A DNA stretch of 64,000 bases from Paenibacillus sp. FSL H7-0331 (lineage in GTDB: Bacteria; Bacillota; Bacilli; Paenibacillales; NBRC-103111): NCBI RefSeq assembly GCF_001956045.1, contig NZ_MRTH01000036.1, positions 1 through 64,000 of the forward strand, in the 5' to 3' direction. Each line of letters begins with the position of its first letter. Position 1 is the stretch's first letter. Positions 14,151-23,251 of this stretch are shown here, in pieces. The translations under genes and the position numbers were made by a program. The notes under the pieces are model-generated. The model was given only the letters and a program-made list of their open reading frames with translations, searched no databases and had not been told where the DNA came from.

Positions 14151-16019
14151 TTAATCTTCTGATATTAAATAAATGGATTTATAACCTTTTCCATCAATTC
14201 TTATCCCCAAACCATTCATGGAGAAGCATTCTTTGATAAGTTCTTGCCTATCAGTTTTTCTCCAGTTTGAATTAAGCCATTCTTTAAAGGGTCTTCCACC
14301 TATATCATAAGCAGTATGATAAGTATTATTGAAAATATGATTTTCGTATTTTGCAGCAAATTTACTTGATTTTTCAGCCCACTCAATACATTTATGCTCA
14401 AATTTTTCTAACGGCAAGTCTTGTAGCTTAAAATTACTGATATTGCTTAATGGCAAGCTAAATTCTGATTTAAGTATTTCTAGCCATTCCTTACGAATTG
14501 TATAGAGATAAATATTCACAATAGACTTAGCATTAATGTTACGAATGCTACTCCTATGGATGATTTGCACAAGATCATTAAGAACAAGTGCTTCGAAAAC
14601 TAATTGCACTCTATTATCAACAAACCATGTTTTTGACTTTCCTTTGTTCATAGTTAGGTCAATACTCGTACCATATAATGAAATAGCCATTTTCTTATAT
14701 ACGGAAGGCTGTTTTATAGGGATATTCAATAATGCTAAAGCATCATAGCTATTTAATCCGTTTTTTCCAGTAGTATTGAGTATATTTAATGCTTTTTCCT
14801 CGTCATTATTGCCATCATAAAAACGGATTTGGTCAGCTTTAATAATATTATGCTTAATACAAGTATTAATATCTGCTTTCTGCATTAATGGAAATGGATC
14901 AATTTCTGATGATCGGATTGCTTCCATATCGTCGGCTATCAGTTGAAATATTGCTTTATTATTCTCTTTGTTTTTCTTTGCATAACTTGATGTATTGATT
15001 TCACGTAAATGTAAATGGAGTCTACTCTGATAATCATGGTAGTTGTTTGTATGAATAAATTTGTACTCGCCATTATACAATGACTTGGTTATATTACTTG
15101 TCCCATCCAAAATCAAAATGTTCCCTAAAGCTTTATAATCAATTCTTCTTGCACATAAAATATTTGAGCCTCTATCATTCCTATCAATTGCCGCTACATC
15201 ATCTTGATGTAGGAGTTTTTTGAACCATGAAAATTTTGAAAGGTGTTCACTACCCACATTTCTCGTTGTTAATTTATTTAATATTGCATCTAGTTTTTCT
15301 AAGCTAGTACTATCCTCGACATGTCGACTTAATTGCTTTGTAACGGGCAAATCTCCATTTATTTCTTGATTGATTATTTTGGTTATAAGTTTCCTAGTAA
15401 ATCTTATATCTTCATTACTCAGACGGCTTTCGCTTGCCATTGAATCAAACCAATCAACATGATTATCTTGGCTCCCCAGATCAAAAGTACAATGATCCAT
15501 AAATATAGGCATTTCATCTACTATAATGTTCCGCTTAATGGATATCCCCTTTGTTGGCAACTTGTACCACATATAATCTTGGGAATTACCAATTCCATTT
15601 GCAAGATCACGAAAGCGCTGTTGGGTAATACATAGGACTTGATATATATCCAAGTGAGATAAAAATTCATCAACATTGTCAGTATCAATAGCTTGGATAG
15701 CATTTGTTTTGTTAGCATTTTTTGCAAAGTCTCTTACTGATTTAAAGAATTTTTGCATATTGTCATTGTCAAGAAAGACCAGTAACAATGGTACTTTATA
15801 ATTTTGAGTGATTTTAAATTTAACTGTAGCTTCAAGTGCGGCGGTCTTACCATGACCAGGGGAAGCAGAGCATACGTAATAATTACCTTCTCCGTTTGAA
15901 TCATTGCTTTGATCAATAAAATTGGTAATTACATCAGCTAGTTCGTCAAATGCTTCCATGTGAAGATTCCGTTGTTGCTCCGTATTAAGTAATGCTTGTA
16001 AATTATTTTTCAATATCAT
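14151..16019 (-). CDS. Mobile-element P-loop ATPase
   Basis: A 622-residue protein with Walker A at residues 52-59 (SPGHGKT) and Walker B at 165-170 (IIVDEM). After the ATPase core come ~400 residues of unknown fold with a KSKTWFVDNRVQLVFEALVL region and an IIHRSSIRN segment that could carry arginine fingers. No helicase superfamily signature is complete, so DNA unwinding or loading is only inferred. It sits upstream of the TOPRIM gene in the same orientation with 95 bases between, which suggests a shared role in replicating the element. ATG at 16019 follows GAGGAGA. An operator-like repeat lies 59-75 bases upstream. Confidence 0.75.
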   Translation of the reverse strand: MILKNNLQALLNTEQQRNLHMEAFDELADVITNFIDQSNDSNGEGNYYVCSASPGHGKTAALEATVKFKITQNYKVPLLLVFLDNDNMQKFFKSVRDFAKNANKTNAIQAIDTDNVDEFLSHLDIYQVLCITQQRFRDLANGIGNSQDYMWYKLPTKGISIKRNIIVDEMPIFMDHCTFDLGSQDNHVDWFDSMASESRLSNEDIRFTRKLITKIINQEINGDLPVTKQLSRHVEDSTSLEKLDAILNKLTTRNVGSEHLSKFSWFKKLLHQDDVAAIDRNDRGSNILCARRIDYKALGNILILDGTSNITKSLYNGEYKFIHTNNYHDYQSRLHLHLREINTSSYAKKNKENNKAIFQLIADDMEAIRSSEIDPFPLMQKADINTCIKHNIIKADQIRFYDGNNDEEKALNILNTTGKNGLNSYDALALLNIPIKQPSVYKKMAISLYGTSIDLTMNKGKSKTWFVDNRVQLVFEALVLNDLVQIIHRSSIRNINAKSIVNIYLYTIRKEWLEILKSEFSLPLSNISNFKLQDLPLEKFEHKCIEWAEKSSKFAAKYENHIFNNTYHTAYDIGGRPFKEWLNSNWRKTDRQELIKECFSMNGLGIRIDGKGYKSIYLISED

Positions 16020-16077
16020 ACTAAATCTCCTCTAATATAACCGTCATTTATTTTTGCATTATTTATGTTTTAAATCC

Positions 16078-16094
16078 ATTTATATTGCGCTTAT
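16078..16094. promoter_or_regulatory. Operator-like repeat 1
   Basis: ATTTATATTGCGCTTAT, one of four near-identical 17-18 bp sites in this region. It lies upstream of the ATPase gene and overlaps the stop codon of the 106-residue gene. Confidence 0.6.
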
Positions 16095-16411
16095 ACCATT
16101 TCATTTATATGTTCTACATACATCGATTCAATTTTGTTTTCAATGTAATCTCTTAAATGTTCTTTACGCAATTCCGTTCTATATTTCTTAAACCTTTCTA
16201 ATGCTTTCCAGTATCCTCCAAAGTATGGGTAAAATGTTTCGTTTGAGTTCGAATCTATTACATCGTTTATTAATATAGCTTCTTCGATAAAATGATTTCT
16301 TAATTCTTCATATATGCGCATTTTATCTATAATGAGCGATCCATCAATTGTAGGATCAAGCATTTCATTAAAATTCGTTTTTGGATGAATAACTAGTTTT
16401 TCTGTAAGCAT
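16091..16411 (-). CDS. Hypothetical protein of the mobile element
   Basis: A 106-residue, mainly helical, charged protein (RIYEELRNHFIEEAILIN, WKALERFKKYRTELRKEHLR). No known family is recognised. ATG at 16411 follows GAGGAGAT. It lies upstream of the ATPase in the same orientation and may be its partner or a regulator. Confidence 0.65.
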   Translation of the reverse strand: MLTEKLVIHPKTNFNEMLDPTIDGSLIIDKMRIYEELRNHFIEEAILINDVIDSNSNETFYPYFGGYWKALERFKKYRTELRKEHLRDYIENKIESMYVEHINEMV

Positions 16412-16731
16412 TTTACAATCTCCTCTTTTGTGTTTATTTAAAAAGCTCAGAGTTTAGGCTACTTTTAAATGATCCGTTCAAGCAACTCGTATCCGTATTT
16501 AATTAATGTTTAATGAAGCTTTTAATTTTCCTCAAAAGTTGCTTTTCGCGCCCCTTTGCCTCCTGTGTTTTGTCAAAAGTACGAACTTCTTGATTTTTGT
16601 ATTAGCCATTTGTTTTACTTCCTATCTGCTTTAATTTATTTTTTTAATTCTATAACCAAATTTTACATTAATATTTCTACCGAACATCCCACCTTTAAAT
16701 ATATCATTTATGTTGTGCTTATTATAAGACC
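16412..16731. other. AT-rich upstream region of the replication module
   Basis: About 320 bases without a supportable gene. It carries the operator-like repeat at 16706-16722 and probably the promoter of the minus-strand replication genes. Confidence 0.5.
16706..16722. promoter_or_regulatory. Operator-like repeat 2
   Basis: ATTTATGTTGTGCTTAT. Together with ATATC in front it gives 22 bases identical to the copy ending at 17788. It lies just after the stop of the MrpR-like gene, in the upstream region of the replication genes. Confidence 0.65.
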
Positions 16732-17685
16732 TTACTTTAAAAGGTCATGACTATCATATAAACGGTTTATGTTCTGAACACTGACTATCTCCTTCAAAGA
16801 AGGTAAGGAGTTTATTTTGTACCTCTCAGCTATTTCAAGATATTGATCTCTTTCCAATTTTCCGTATATATTAAGTAGATCGTATCCCATTTTTATCATA
16901 CCCGAACGTGAAATGTTTTTCACGTTTAAATTAGCTATAGCATATAACTTTGAAATAGTAGTAAGTCTTCTAAAGATTACATGCTTATCAACTGCACCAT
17001 TAGTTTTATCTCTTGTAGTGTTAGAGCTTCGCACAACAAAGTTGCTATCTACTAAATCCGTGAAATATCTAACATTGCTCTCCCCTTCCATTCTTCCATT
17101 CTTTTTTAAATAGGTGGTCTCGCTCAATGCGTCTTCTATGGTTTCCATTAAATTGTGACTTACTACAAGTGTTCTTTTTTCACCATTTTCGTCTATTAGT
17201 CGCACCTTATTCTCATCAAAATTAACATCATCTAGTTTAAGATTCCTTAGTTCGCATACTTCCTTGCCTTGAATACCCTCAAAAATTGCTTCTATAATCA
17301 CTGCATCTTGTGCATTTTCACAAAACAAGGAAAGACTTCTAATTTGTTTGTAAGAAAAGTAAGGTAAGAAGTCAGTAGTAATAAATTGGTCAAACCATGT
17401 TGACGGTACACCCTCTAAAGGATTTAGAGGATTTTTTGTGTAACCTTCATGAATTGCCCATGTGATGTATGATTTAATAATACTTCCATAATTTCTAGCT
17501 GTAGCAACATAATTTAATTTTAACGATCTAACAAAATCGGAAATATGATTTATATCAAACTCGTACAAATCTAGACATTGCTCACGTTCCAATTGCTCAC
17601 TCTTTAAGAATAACTTCTCATACGTTGTTTTAGAATCAGTCGGATAGTTCATTAAGAAGTACTCTTTAATATTGTTATTATACAA
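16732..17685 (-). CDS. Integrase-fold repressor, MrpR (SPbeta YopR)-like
   Basis: A 317-residue protein with the tyrosine-recombinase layout: an N-terminal SAM-like domain (TTYEKLFLKSEQLEREQCLD, DISDFVRSL, YGSIIKSYITWAIHEGY) and a C-terminal catalytic-like domain. The catalytic residues are missing: the first Arg region reads FEGIQGKEVCELRNL, and the HxLRH box is replaced by NISRSGMIKMGY. This is what is seen in MrpR, the SPbeta lytic-cycle repressor, which has the recombinase fold but binds repeated DNA sites. It starts at TTG 17685 behind GAGGTAA. Four matching 17-bp sites flank this and neighbouring genes, including two in its own upstream region, consistent with self-repression. Confidence 0.75.
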   Translation of the reverse strand: MYNNNIKEYFLMNYPTDSKTTYEKLFLKSEQLEREQCLDLYEFDINHISDFVRSLKLNYVATARNYGSIIKSYITWAIHEGYTKNPLNPLEGVPSTWFDQFITTDFLPYFSYKQIRSLSLFCENAQDAVIIEAIFEGIQGKEVCELRNLKLDDVNFDENKVRLIDENGEKRTLVVSHNLMETIEDALSETTYLKKNGRMEGESNVRYFTDLVDSNFVVRSSNTTRDKTNGAVDKHVIFRRLTTISKLYAIANLNVKNISRSGMIKMGYDLLNIYGKLERDQYLEIAERYKINSLPSLKEIVSVQNINRLYDSHDLLK

Positions 17686-17712
17686 ATGATTTACCTCTTC
17701 CTCCTCTTAGTC

Positions 17713-17730
17713 ATTTATATTGCGCTTTAT
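17713..17730. promoter_or_regulatory. Operator-like repeat 3
   Basis: ATTTATATTGCGCTTTAT, like site 1 with one extra T. It is 28-45 bases upstream of the MrpR-like start codon. On the minus strand a possible promoter (TTGGCT, 16 bases, TAAAAT) lies between this site and site 4. Confidence 0.6.
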
Positions 17731-17771
17731 TTTAAGAAAAGTGAAGTTCAAGCCAATGAAGTAATAATATC

Positions 17772-17788
17772 ATTTATGTTGTGCTTAT
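17772..17788. promoter_or_regulatory. Operator-like repeat 4
   Basis: ATTTATGTTGTGCTTAT, with the same ATATC in front as site 2. It is about 90 bases upstream of the MrpR-like start and would lie just upstream of, or over, its promoter. Confidence 0.65.
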
Positions 17789-17978
17789 GTCAAGGTATTT
17801 CTCGTTTTTATTTTTGTTCAACTGTATTCGGCAAAAATATTTAATCTTTGCCGAACACACTCATATCTTTCGTAATATTCGCCGCCAAAACGCTTTTCTC
17901 TAGCTCAATACATCGTACCTGTGATTGTAAAACCCCTTCTCTTCGAGTGCATGTCATGGCGATTTGAATATGACTTCA

Positions 17979-19028
17979 TCAGACCCTAAATTTACTTGCT
18001 GGCGAGAAGCGTTTATGCGCTGCCGCTATATCAATAGCATTCATTTGAATGTAAGTCCTAACAATATCCATTCTTGAATGCCCTAAAAGTTTTTGCAAAG
18101 TGAAAGCATCGCCTCCATTTTGTATATAAAATTTGGCGAATGTATGTCTAAGCACATGGCACGAAGCTTTGATTCCAGTAAGACCTGCGTTTTTTCTTAT
18201 TGTTCCAAATTGTCGTACAATTCCCTTAGTTGTCATTGTTTGTCCGTATGCAGTCATTAATAGATGGTCTGAACCAAAATTCAATTTATTTTCTGCTAAA
18301 AGTTTCTGAATGAGATTTAAAACTTTGCGTGACACAGGAACTATTCTAGCTTTACCATTTTTCGAGATATCCTCTTCGACCTTGACCACACCTATGTCAA
18401 AATCAAAACTTTTTGAAGTGAGCGATACCATTTCGCCTGCTCTCAAGCCACAATCGATACCAATAAGAATTAGTACATAGTCTCGATAGCCAGTATACGT
18501 ACTTTTTTTGCAAGCTTTGAGCATTGCTTTTACTTGATCCTCCGTTAGCCCTTCAACGGTATCTATAGGTTCTTTAAGCAATTTGATTGGTGCTGCTTCA
18601 TTTCTCTCCCAAAGCCTATTTTCAATTATGACATTGTAAAAATGCTTTATATTCTTTATTCGTCCATTGATGGTCTTCGGTGCAAGACCTTTACGCTTGC
18701 CGCCACGAACATGCGTTTGATACACAACATACTGTTCCTGCATCTCAATCAACCATTCACGAATAGTACTTGTGGTTATATCGTCCATAAGTTCCGAATA
18801 ACCTTTTGATTTGAGAAAGTTTGTGAAATACTTCTTATCTTTAAGCAAGTCCTTTTTCCTGACTTCGGAAATCCCCTCTGATCGCTTTAGGTCAATAAAT
18901 TTTGAAAACAAATCATGGATGGTAATTTGGCTATAATTCTTAATAGCAGAACCATTGCTTTCATCGGACAATATTGCCCTTTTCCTTCCTCTAATATCTC
19001 TTCCAGATGCCAAAAAACGCTTATCCAT
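17979..19028 (-). CDS. Tyrosine recombinase / integrase
   Basis: A 349-residue integrase with a complete catalytic set: R196 (CGLRAGEM), a Lys in the beta-hairpin (KNGKARIVPVS), H291 and R294 (SCHVLRHTFA), H317 (LLGHSRMD) and Tyr326 (IVRTYIQM). The N-terminal half contains the arm-type and core-binding domains. ATG at 19028 follows GAAGGAGG. It lies at the right end of the AT-rich island next to mqnC, so it probably integrated the element there. It faces into the island. The attachment site itself was not identified. Confidence 0.92.
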   Translation of the reverse strand: MDKRFLASGRDIRGRKRAILSDESNGSAIKNYSQITIHDLFSKFIDLKRSEGISEVRKKDLLKDKKYFTNFLKSKGYSELMDDITTSTIREWLIEMQEQYVVYQTHVRGGKRKGLAPKTINGRIKNIKHFYNVIIENRLWERNEAAPIKLLKEPIDTVEGLTEDQVKAMLKACKKSTYTGYRDYVLILIGIDCGLRAGEMVSLTSKSFDFDIGVVKVEEDISKNGKARIVPVSRKVLNLIQKLLAENKLNFGSDHLLMTAYGQTMTTKGIVRQFGTIRKNAGLTGIKASCHVLRHTFAKFYIQNGGDAFTLQKLLGHSRMDIVRTYIQMNAIDIAAAHKRFSPASKFRV

Positions 19029-19189
19029 ACTAATCCTCCTTCGGATTTAATATTAGATAAGCGTTGTAGTTAATACATGCATTTAACGTGATGAATACAC
19101 TATTTGGTGTCGTTCATACACGCTAAATTACCTATGAAGTTTTCACCCTATTGTCACCAAATCATCCCTAAATTATCCTTATCAAGCGT

Positions 19190-20326
19190 CTAGTTCTGCA
19201 TCACAAAATCAAAATCGATCTTTTCGTTGACATCATCGAACATACGCAGAATCTCATATTTCGTATTACGCTGCGCAGGGATTTTGCCTGCCTGACGAAT
19301 AAGGTCAAGTGTCGAACCGATGTTCACCTTGTGTGTGGTGCCTGCCGCGGATACGACATTTTCTTCAATCATCGTGCTTCCGAAGTCGTTACATCCATAA
19401 TGGAGCGATTGCTTGCCGACCTCCGGCCCCATCGTCACCCATGACGATTGAAAATTCGGGATATTATCGAGCATGATCCGGCTGATCGCGAGATTTTTCA
19501 GATAAGCCTCGGGACCCAGCTTCTCACCCTTCATGTTGGTGTTATCTGGCTGGAATGTCCAGGAAATAAAGGCCAGGAAGCCTGGTGTATTCCAACCATT
19601 GGAGATACAGAGATCTTGTCCGTCACGAACGCGCAGCAAGTGTGTAGCACGCTCCTCAGACGTTTCACCGAAGCCAATAACCATAGTAGCCGTAGAATGC
19701 ATCCCGATGCGATGTGCAGTTTCCATTACGTCCATCCAATCACGCCAGGAGCCCTTAAGCCGACTGATTTTTCTACGGGTACGATCATCAAGGATTTCAG
19801 CTCCGCCGCCTGGCAAGGAGTCCAGACCAGCCGCATGCAGCTCACGAATGACCTCTTCAAGCGTCAGACCGTCCGAGACATCCTTCATTTTCATAATTTC
19901 GGCTGGTGAGAAGGAATGCATCGTAATATCGAAACGTTTCTTGATCTCACGAAGCAGATTTGTATAGTAAGTGAAAGGCAGATTCGGATTTGTTCCGCCC
20001 TGCATCAATATTTCTGTACCCCTGACATCCAGCGTTTCCTGGATCTTTTGAAAAATCGTTTCATCCGGCAGCACGTAGCCTTCCTTGGAGCCAGGCGCAC
20101 GGTAGAAAGCACAGAAACGGCAGTATACATCACAGATGTTCGTGTAATTAATGTTTCGACCAATAACAAAAGTAGTGATTGGATCTGGATGGTGCTTTAA
20201 CATGATCTGATTGGCGGCATGGCCCATCTTTTCGATCTGATCGGATTCATATAAGCTTACACAGTCTTCCAGACTGATTCTGTTTCCCGCGACAGCACGA
20301 TCAAGGATGTGGTCTATGGAACTCAT
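19190..20326 (-). CDS. mqnC: Cyclic dehypoxanthine futalosine synthase
   Basis: A 378-residue radical SAM enzyme that cyclises dehypoxanthine futalosine in the futalosine route to menaquinone. The radical SAM cysteines are in CDVYCRFC (CxxxCxxC), followed by QGGTNPNLPF, MHSFSPAEI, and the glycine-rich AGLDSLPGGGAEIL, all characteristic of MqnC/MqnE. The start at 20326 is chosen because AAGGAGTGAG lies eight bases upstream; the longer frame to 20431 has no such site. The C terminus (FDFVMQN) appears complete, so the neighbouring element did not truncate it. The cell therefore uses the futalosine rather than the classical Men pathway. Confidence 0.95.
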   Translation of the reverse strand: MSSIDHILDRAVAGNRISLEDCVSLYESDQIEKMGHAANQIMLKHHPDPITTFVIGRNINYTNICDVYCRFCAFYRAPGSKEGYVLPDETIFQKIQETLDVRGTEILMQGGTNPNLPFTYYTNLLREIKKRFDITMHSFSPAEIMKMKDVSDGLTLEEVIRELHAAGLDSLPGGGAEILDDRTRRKISRLKGSWRDWMDVMETAHRIGMHSTATMVIGFGETSEERATHLLRVRDGQDLCISNGWNTPGFLAFISWTFQPDNTNMKGEKLGPEAYLKNLAISRIMLDNIPNFQSSWVTMGPEVGKQSLHYGCNDFGSTMIEENVVSAAGTTHKVNIGSTLDLIRQAGKIPAQRNTKYEILRMFDDVNEKIDFDFVMQN

Positions 20327-20392
20327 TCTCTGCTCACTCCTTTTTGAGGTTTTTCTTATAACTATCGTATCACAATAAAAAAGCCCCGTCAT

Positions 20393-20446
20393 TAAAAAAG
20401 AGCCTGTGAACGAGCAAGCAGTGCTTACCATTCACAAACTTTTCAT
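20393..20446 (-). terminator. Rho-independent terminator of the EAL gene
   Basis: On the minus strand TTTGTGAA pairs with TTCACAG, with inner AAGCA/TGCTT pairing, followed by CTCTTTTTT. It is directly after the stop codon of the EAL gene. Confidence 0.7.
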
Positions 20447-20454
20447 AGTCATGG

Positions 20455-21828
20455 TTATGCGATTACGCTGCATATTTGGCGGTTTTGCTGGATTTTTTCC
20501 GTAATAGAACGGCATTGCAGCATACGCTCCTGATAAGCAACGATCGGTTCAGGTCTTGCAAAATAAAACCCTTGTCCCATATGTACATGCATTTCATATA
20601 AAATATCCGCTTCTCCTTGACTTTCTATACCTTCGGCAATAACCTGACAGTTTATATTCTCTGCAAATAACAGCAGCGCACGAAGCAGATACTGCTTCAC
20701 CACGAGTTGATCTATATTTTGAATAACGGATTTATCGATCTTGATGATATCGGGTATAAGCTCGGATATAGATTGCAAGCTGGAGTAACCAGCACCCGCA
20801 TCATCTACAGCGAATCGGAAGCCATGCGAGCGGTAGTTCGCCATCAAAGCGCCCATGTAAGCAAAATCACGAATTGAATGCCGCTCCGTAATCTCCAATA
20901 TAATCTGCGAAGCCGATATATTATCGTAAGCCGACAAAACCATTAGAAGTTGATTCAAAAATAAAGGATGACATAACGTCACAGGAGTTACATTAATGAA
21001 TACTTGTTCACGGATGCCACGTTTACTTATTTCCTCGAACGCTTTTTTCATTACAATAAATTCCATTTTGGACAATAAGTCAGCTTGATAGGCAAAATCA
21101 AAAAGCTCTGTAGGTGTATGAAAAACCGAATTCAATGGGCCGCGCGTCAATATCTCCCATCCAAAAATTTCACCGCTGTTTAAACTCATTATCGGTTGAG
21201 CCAGAACAGTGATTTTTTCCAGATCAATAATATCAAGCAGCTCTTGTCTGGACTTGGAAAAGTGTGAAGGCAGTTTTTTTGTCGCAATCGCTAATGCATA
21301 ATGATAAGAACTGCGAATAGCGGCTTCCGTATTTTCAATATCCATTCCTATGGTATGGCATCCGGTTTGAAAGGAATAGATCGTATCCTCATTAGGTCTC
21401 ATCGGAATACGCAGGCTTTGCTCCAGCTCCTGCCGCATTAAAAGTGCTTTGCGCTGCAAATCGTCAAAGCTAAAGCCAGGATACTCCTTAATAAACATGC
21501 AGATATCATCGCTTGCGAACTGTTTAATGCCTAGAAGGTTCGAGCTTTTGAAGTAACGGGGTAGTATTTCGAGCAGCTTTTCACGTACAAGCTTCTGCAG
21601 ATTTTGAATATAGGGGTATGGATGAGTGGCAAATAAGTGGTGAAACTCCTCCATATAAAATAAAATCATACCGATGGGCTGACCTTTTCGGCGGTACTGC
21701 TTAATCATCGATACAATGGGATCACGGATAGTAAAGTCTGGGGGGAAGTATTTCAAAGACTCGTTGGATAAAGGAAGAAGGTACAGGTATTTCAATCTTT
21801 CTTTCCACTTCTGTAAGGCAGACTGCAT
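20455..21828 (-). CDS. EAL domain protein (c-di-GMP phosphodiesterase or sensor)
   Basis: A 457-residue cytosolic protein. Residues ~1-180 look like a degenerate GGDEF-type domain without GGDEF. Residues ~195-440 are an EAL domain: AQPIMSLNSGEIFGWEILTR has EIL in place of EAL, and later motifs are INVTP, EITERHS, FAVDDAGAGYSSL (DDAGAG for DDFGTG), IKIDKSVI and VIAEGIES. Most metal ligands are kept, but the substitutions leave it open whether the protein cleaves c-di-GMP or only binds it. ATG at 21828 follows a GAGGGGGAGA site. It is a single-gene unit. Confidence 0.85.
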   Translation of the reverse strand: MQSALQKWKERLKYLYLLPLSNESLKYFPPDFTIRDPIVSMIKQYRRKGQPIGMILFYMEEFHHLFATHPYPYIQNLQKLVREKLLEILPRYFKSSNLLGIKQFASDDICMFIKEYPGFSFDDLQRKALLMRQELEQSLRIPMRPNEDTIYSFQTGCHTIGMDIENTEAAIRSSYHYALAIATKKLPSHFSKSRQELLDIIDLEKITVLAQPIMSLNSGEIFGWEILTRGPLNSVFHTPTELFDFAYQADLLSKMEFIVMKKAFEEISKRGIREQVFINVTPVTLCHPLFLNQLLMVLSAYDNISASQIILEITERHSIRDFAYMGALMANYRSHGFRFAVDDAGAGYSSLQSISELIPDIIKIDKSVIQNIDQLVVKQYLLRALLLFAENINCQVIAEGIESQGEADILYEMHVHMGQGFYFARPEPIVAYQERMLQCRSITEKIQQNRQICSVIA

Positions 21829-22060
21829 TGTTCTCCCCCTCTGACTAAGGTTGAAATCATTTCAATTATCTAGTTTTGATCATATCATGAATGAACACAG
21901 AGTGAATACAAAAAAGCAAAAAAATGAAAACGTTTCTTTGCAAATATTAAAAAAATAGCCAATGAATGTCAACTACCATTCCATCAGCTACATGAATTGT
22001 CATTATTCGACAAAGAATAACAACTTCTTTATTATCGGCTGCTGCTTAACTTCTCTGCTA

Positions 22061-23251
22061 TCAAGCCCCTTCGATTTCTGCTTGGGCCAAATCAATCGCT
22101 CTGGATAAATCCGCAATTAGATCCTCAACATGCTCTATACCTACAGAATAACGCAGTAAACGGTCGTCCAACCCGATTCTTTCACGGATTTCTACCGGAA
22201 TATCAGCATGCGTCTGTACAGCAGGGTAGGTCATCAACGACTCCACGCCACCGAGGCTTTCGGCAAAAGCAATCAGCTTGATATGGCGAAGAATCGGTTC
22301 GACGTATCTGGCATCCTTTAGCTTAAAGGAGAAAATTCCAGCGTTACCTGAGGACTGCTTCTTCTGTATTTCATGTCCCGGATGGCTGGTGAGTGCCGGA
22401 TAATATACAGAGTCTACACAAGGATGCGTCAATAGAAACTCAGCGATCCGTGTTGCATTATATTGATGGCGCTCCATACGAAGAGCCAATGTTTTCATAC
22501 CTCTCATCAGTAACCAGCTGTCCTGCGGACCTAATACAGCTCCTATTGAATTATGTAAGAACGCCATTTGTTCGGATAATTGTTGGCCTTTGGTTACGAT
22601 CAGACCCGCCAGCACATCGTTATGTCCACCCAGGTATTTGGTCGCACTGTGAATAATAATATCCGCCCCAAGCTCAATCGGACGCTGGAAGAACGGGGTT
22701 AATAGCGTATTATCAACGATTGTCAGTACATTTTTCTTCTTCGCCCAGCTACATACGAGCTCAAGATCCGTAATCATCATTAAAGGATTGGTTGGTGTTT
22801 CAATTACAATTGCCTTCGTATTCTCGGTAAAGTGCGACTCCAATGCATCCAGATCATTGGTATCTACATAAGAGGCAGTTACACCAAACCGTGACATAAT
22901 TTTTTCCAGCAACCGATACGTACCACCGTACAGATCCAGGGATACGATCAGATGATCACCTTGACTGAATAGAGCAAATATCGTTTGCAGGGCCGCCATA
23001 CCGGAGCTGCAGGCAAAACCCGCGTCTCCGGATTCCAGCTCGGCAATCGCATCCTCAAGTACTTTGCGTGTCGGGTTTTTGGTTCGGGAGTAATCGAACC
23101 CCGTGCTTTGTCCCAGCTTCGGATGACGAAACGCCGTAGCTTGGTATACCGGGAAGCTGACAGCTCCCGTTACCGGCTCCTCCTGTGAACCGATTTGTGC
23201 TAATCTGCTTTCTATTTTCAATAGCTTATCTTGATCTTGCCCGTTGCTCAT
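22061..23251 (-). CDS. metI: PLP-dependent trans-sulfuration enzyme (cystathionine gamma-synthase/lyase family)
   Basis: A 396-residue Cys/Met metabolism PLP enzyme. PLP is held by Lys in [12 protein letters not shown]; other conserved parts are [51 protein letters not shown] and ESLGGVESL. It starts inside the end of metA (ATGA overlap at 23248-23251), so the two are co-translated. In methionine synthesis it would join an acylated homoserine with cysteine, or with sulfide. Cystathionine gamma-synthase (MetI) is most likely; O-acetylhomoserine sulfhydrylase activity is possible. It lies under the S-box riboswitch control of metA. Confidence 0.88.
   Translation of the reverse strand: MSNGQDQDKLLKIESRLAQIGSQEEPVTGAVSFPVYQATAFRHPKLGQSTGFDYSRTKNPTRKVLEDAIAELESGDAGFACSSGMAALQTIFALFSQGDHLIVSLDLYGGTYRLLEKIMSRFGVTASYVDTNDLDALESHFTENTKAIVIETPTNPLMMITDLELVCSWAKKKNVLTIVDNTLLTPFFQRPIELGADIIIHSATKYLGGHNDVLAGLIVTKGQQLSEQMAFLHNSIGAVLGPQDSWLLMRGMKTLALRMERHQYNATRIAEFLLTHPCVDSVYYPALTSHPGHEIQKKQSSGNAGIFSFKLKDARYVEPILRHIKLIAFAESLGGVESLMTYPAVQTHADIPVEIRERIGLDDRLLRYSVGIEHVEDLIADLSRAIDLAQAEIEGA

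Noticed and set aside
19448..20200. Plus-strand open frames opposite mqnC
   Set aside because: mqnC has all radical SAM motifs; the opposite frames are shadows of its codon pattern.
21829..22060. Terminator or small RNA after the metI-like gene
   Set aside because: A T run is present on the minus strand, but no convincing stem precedes it.
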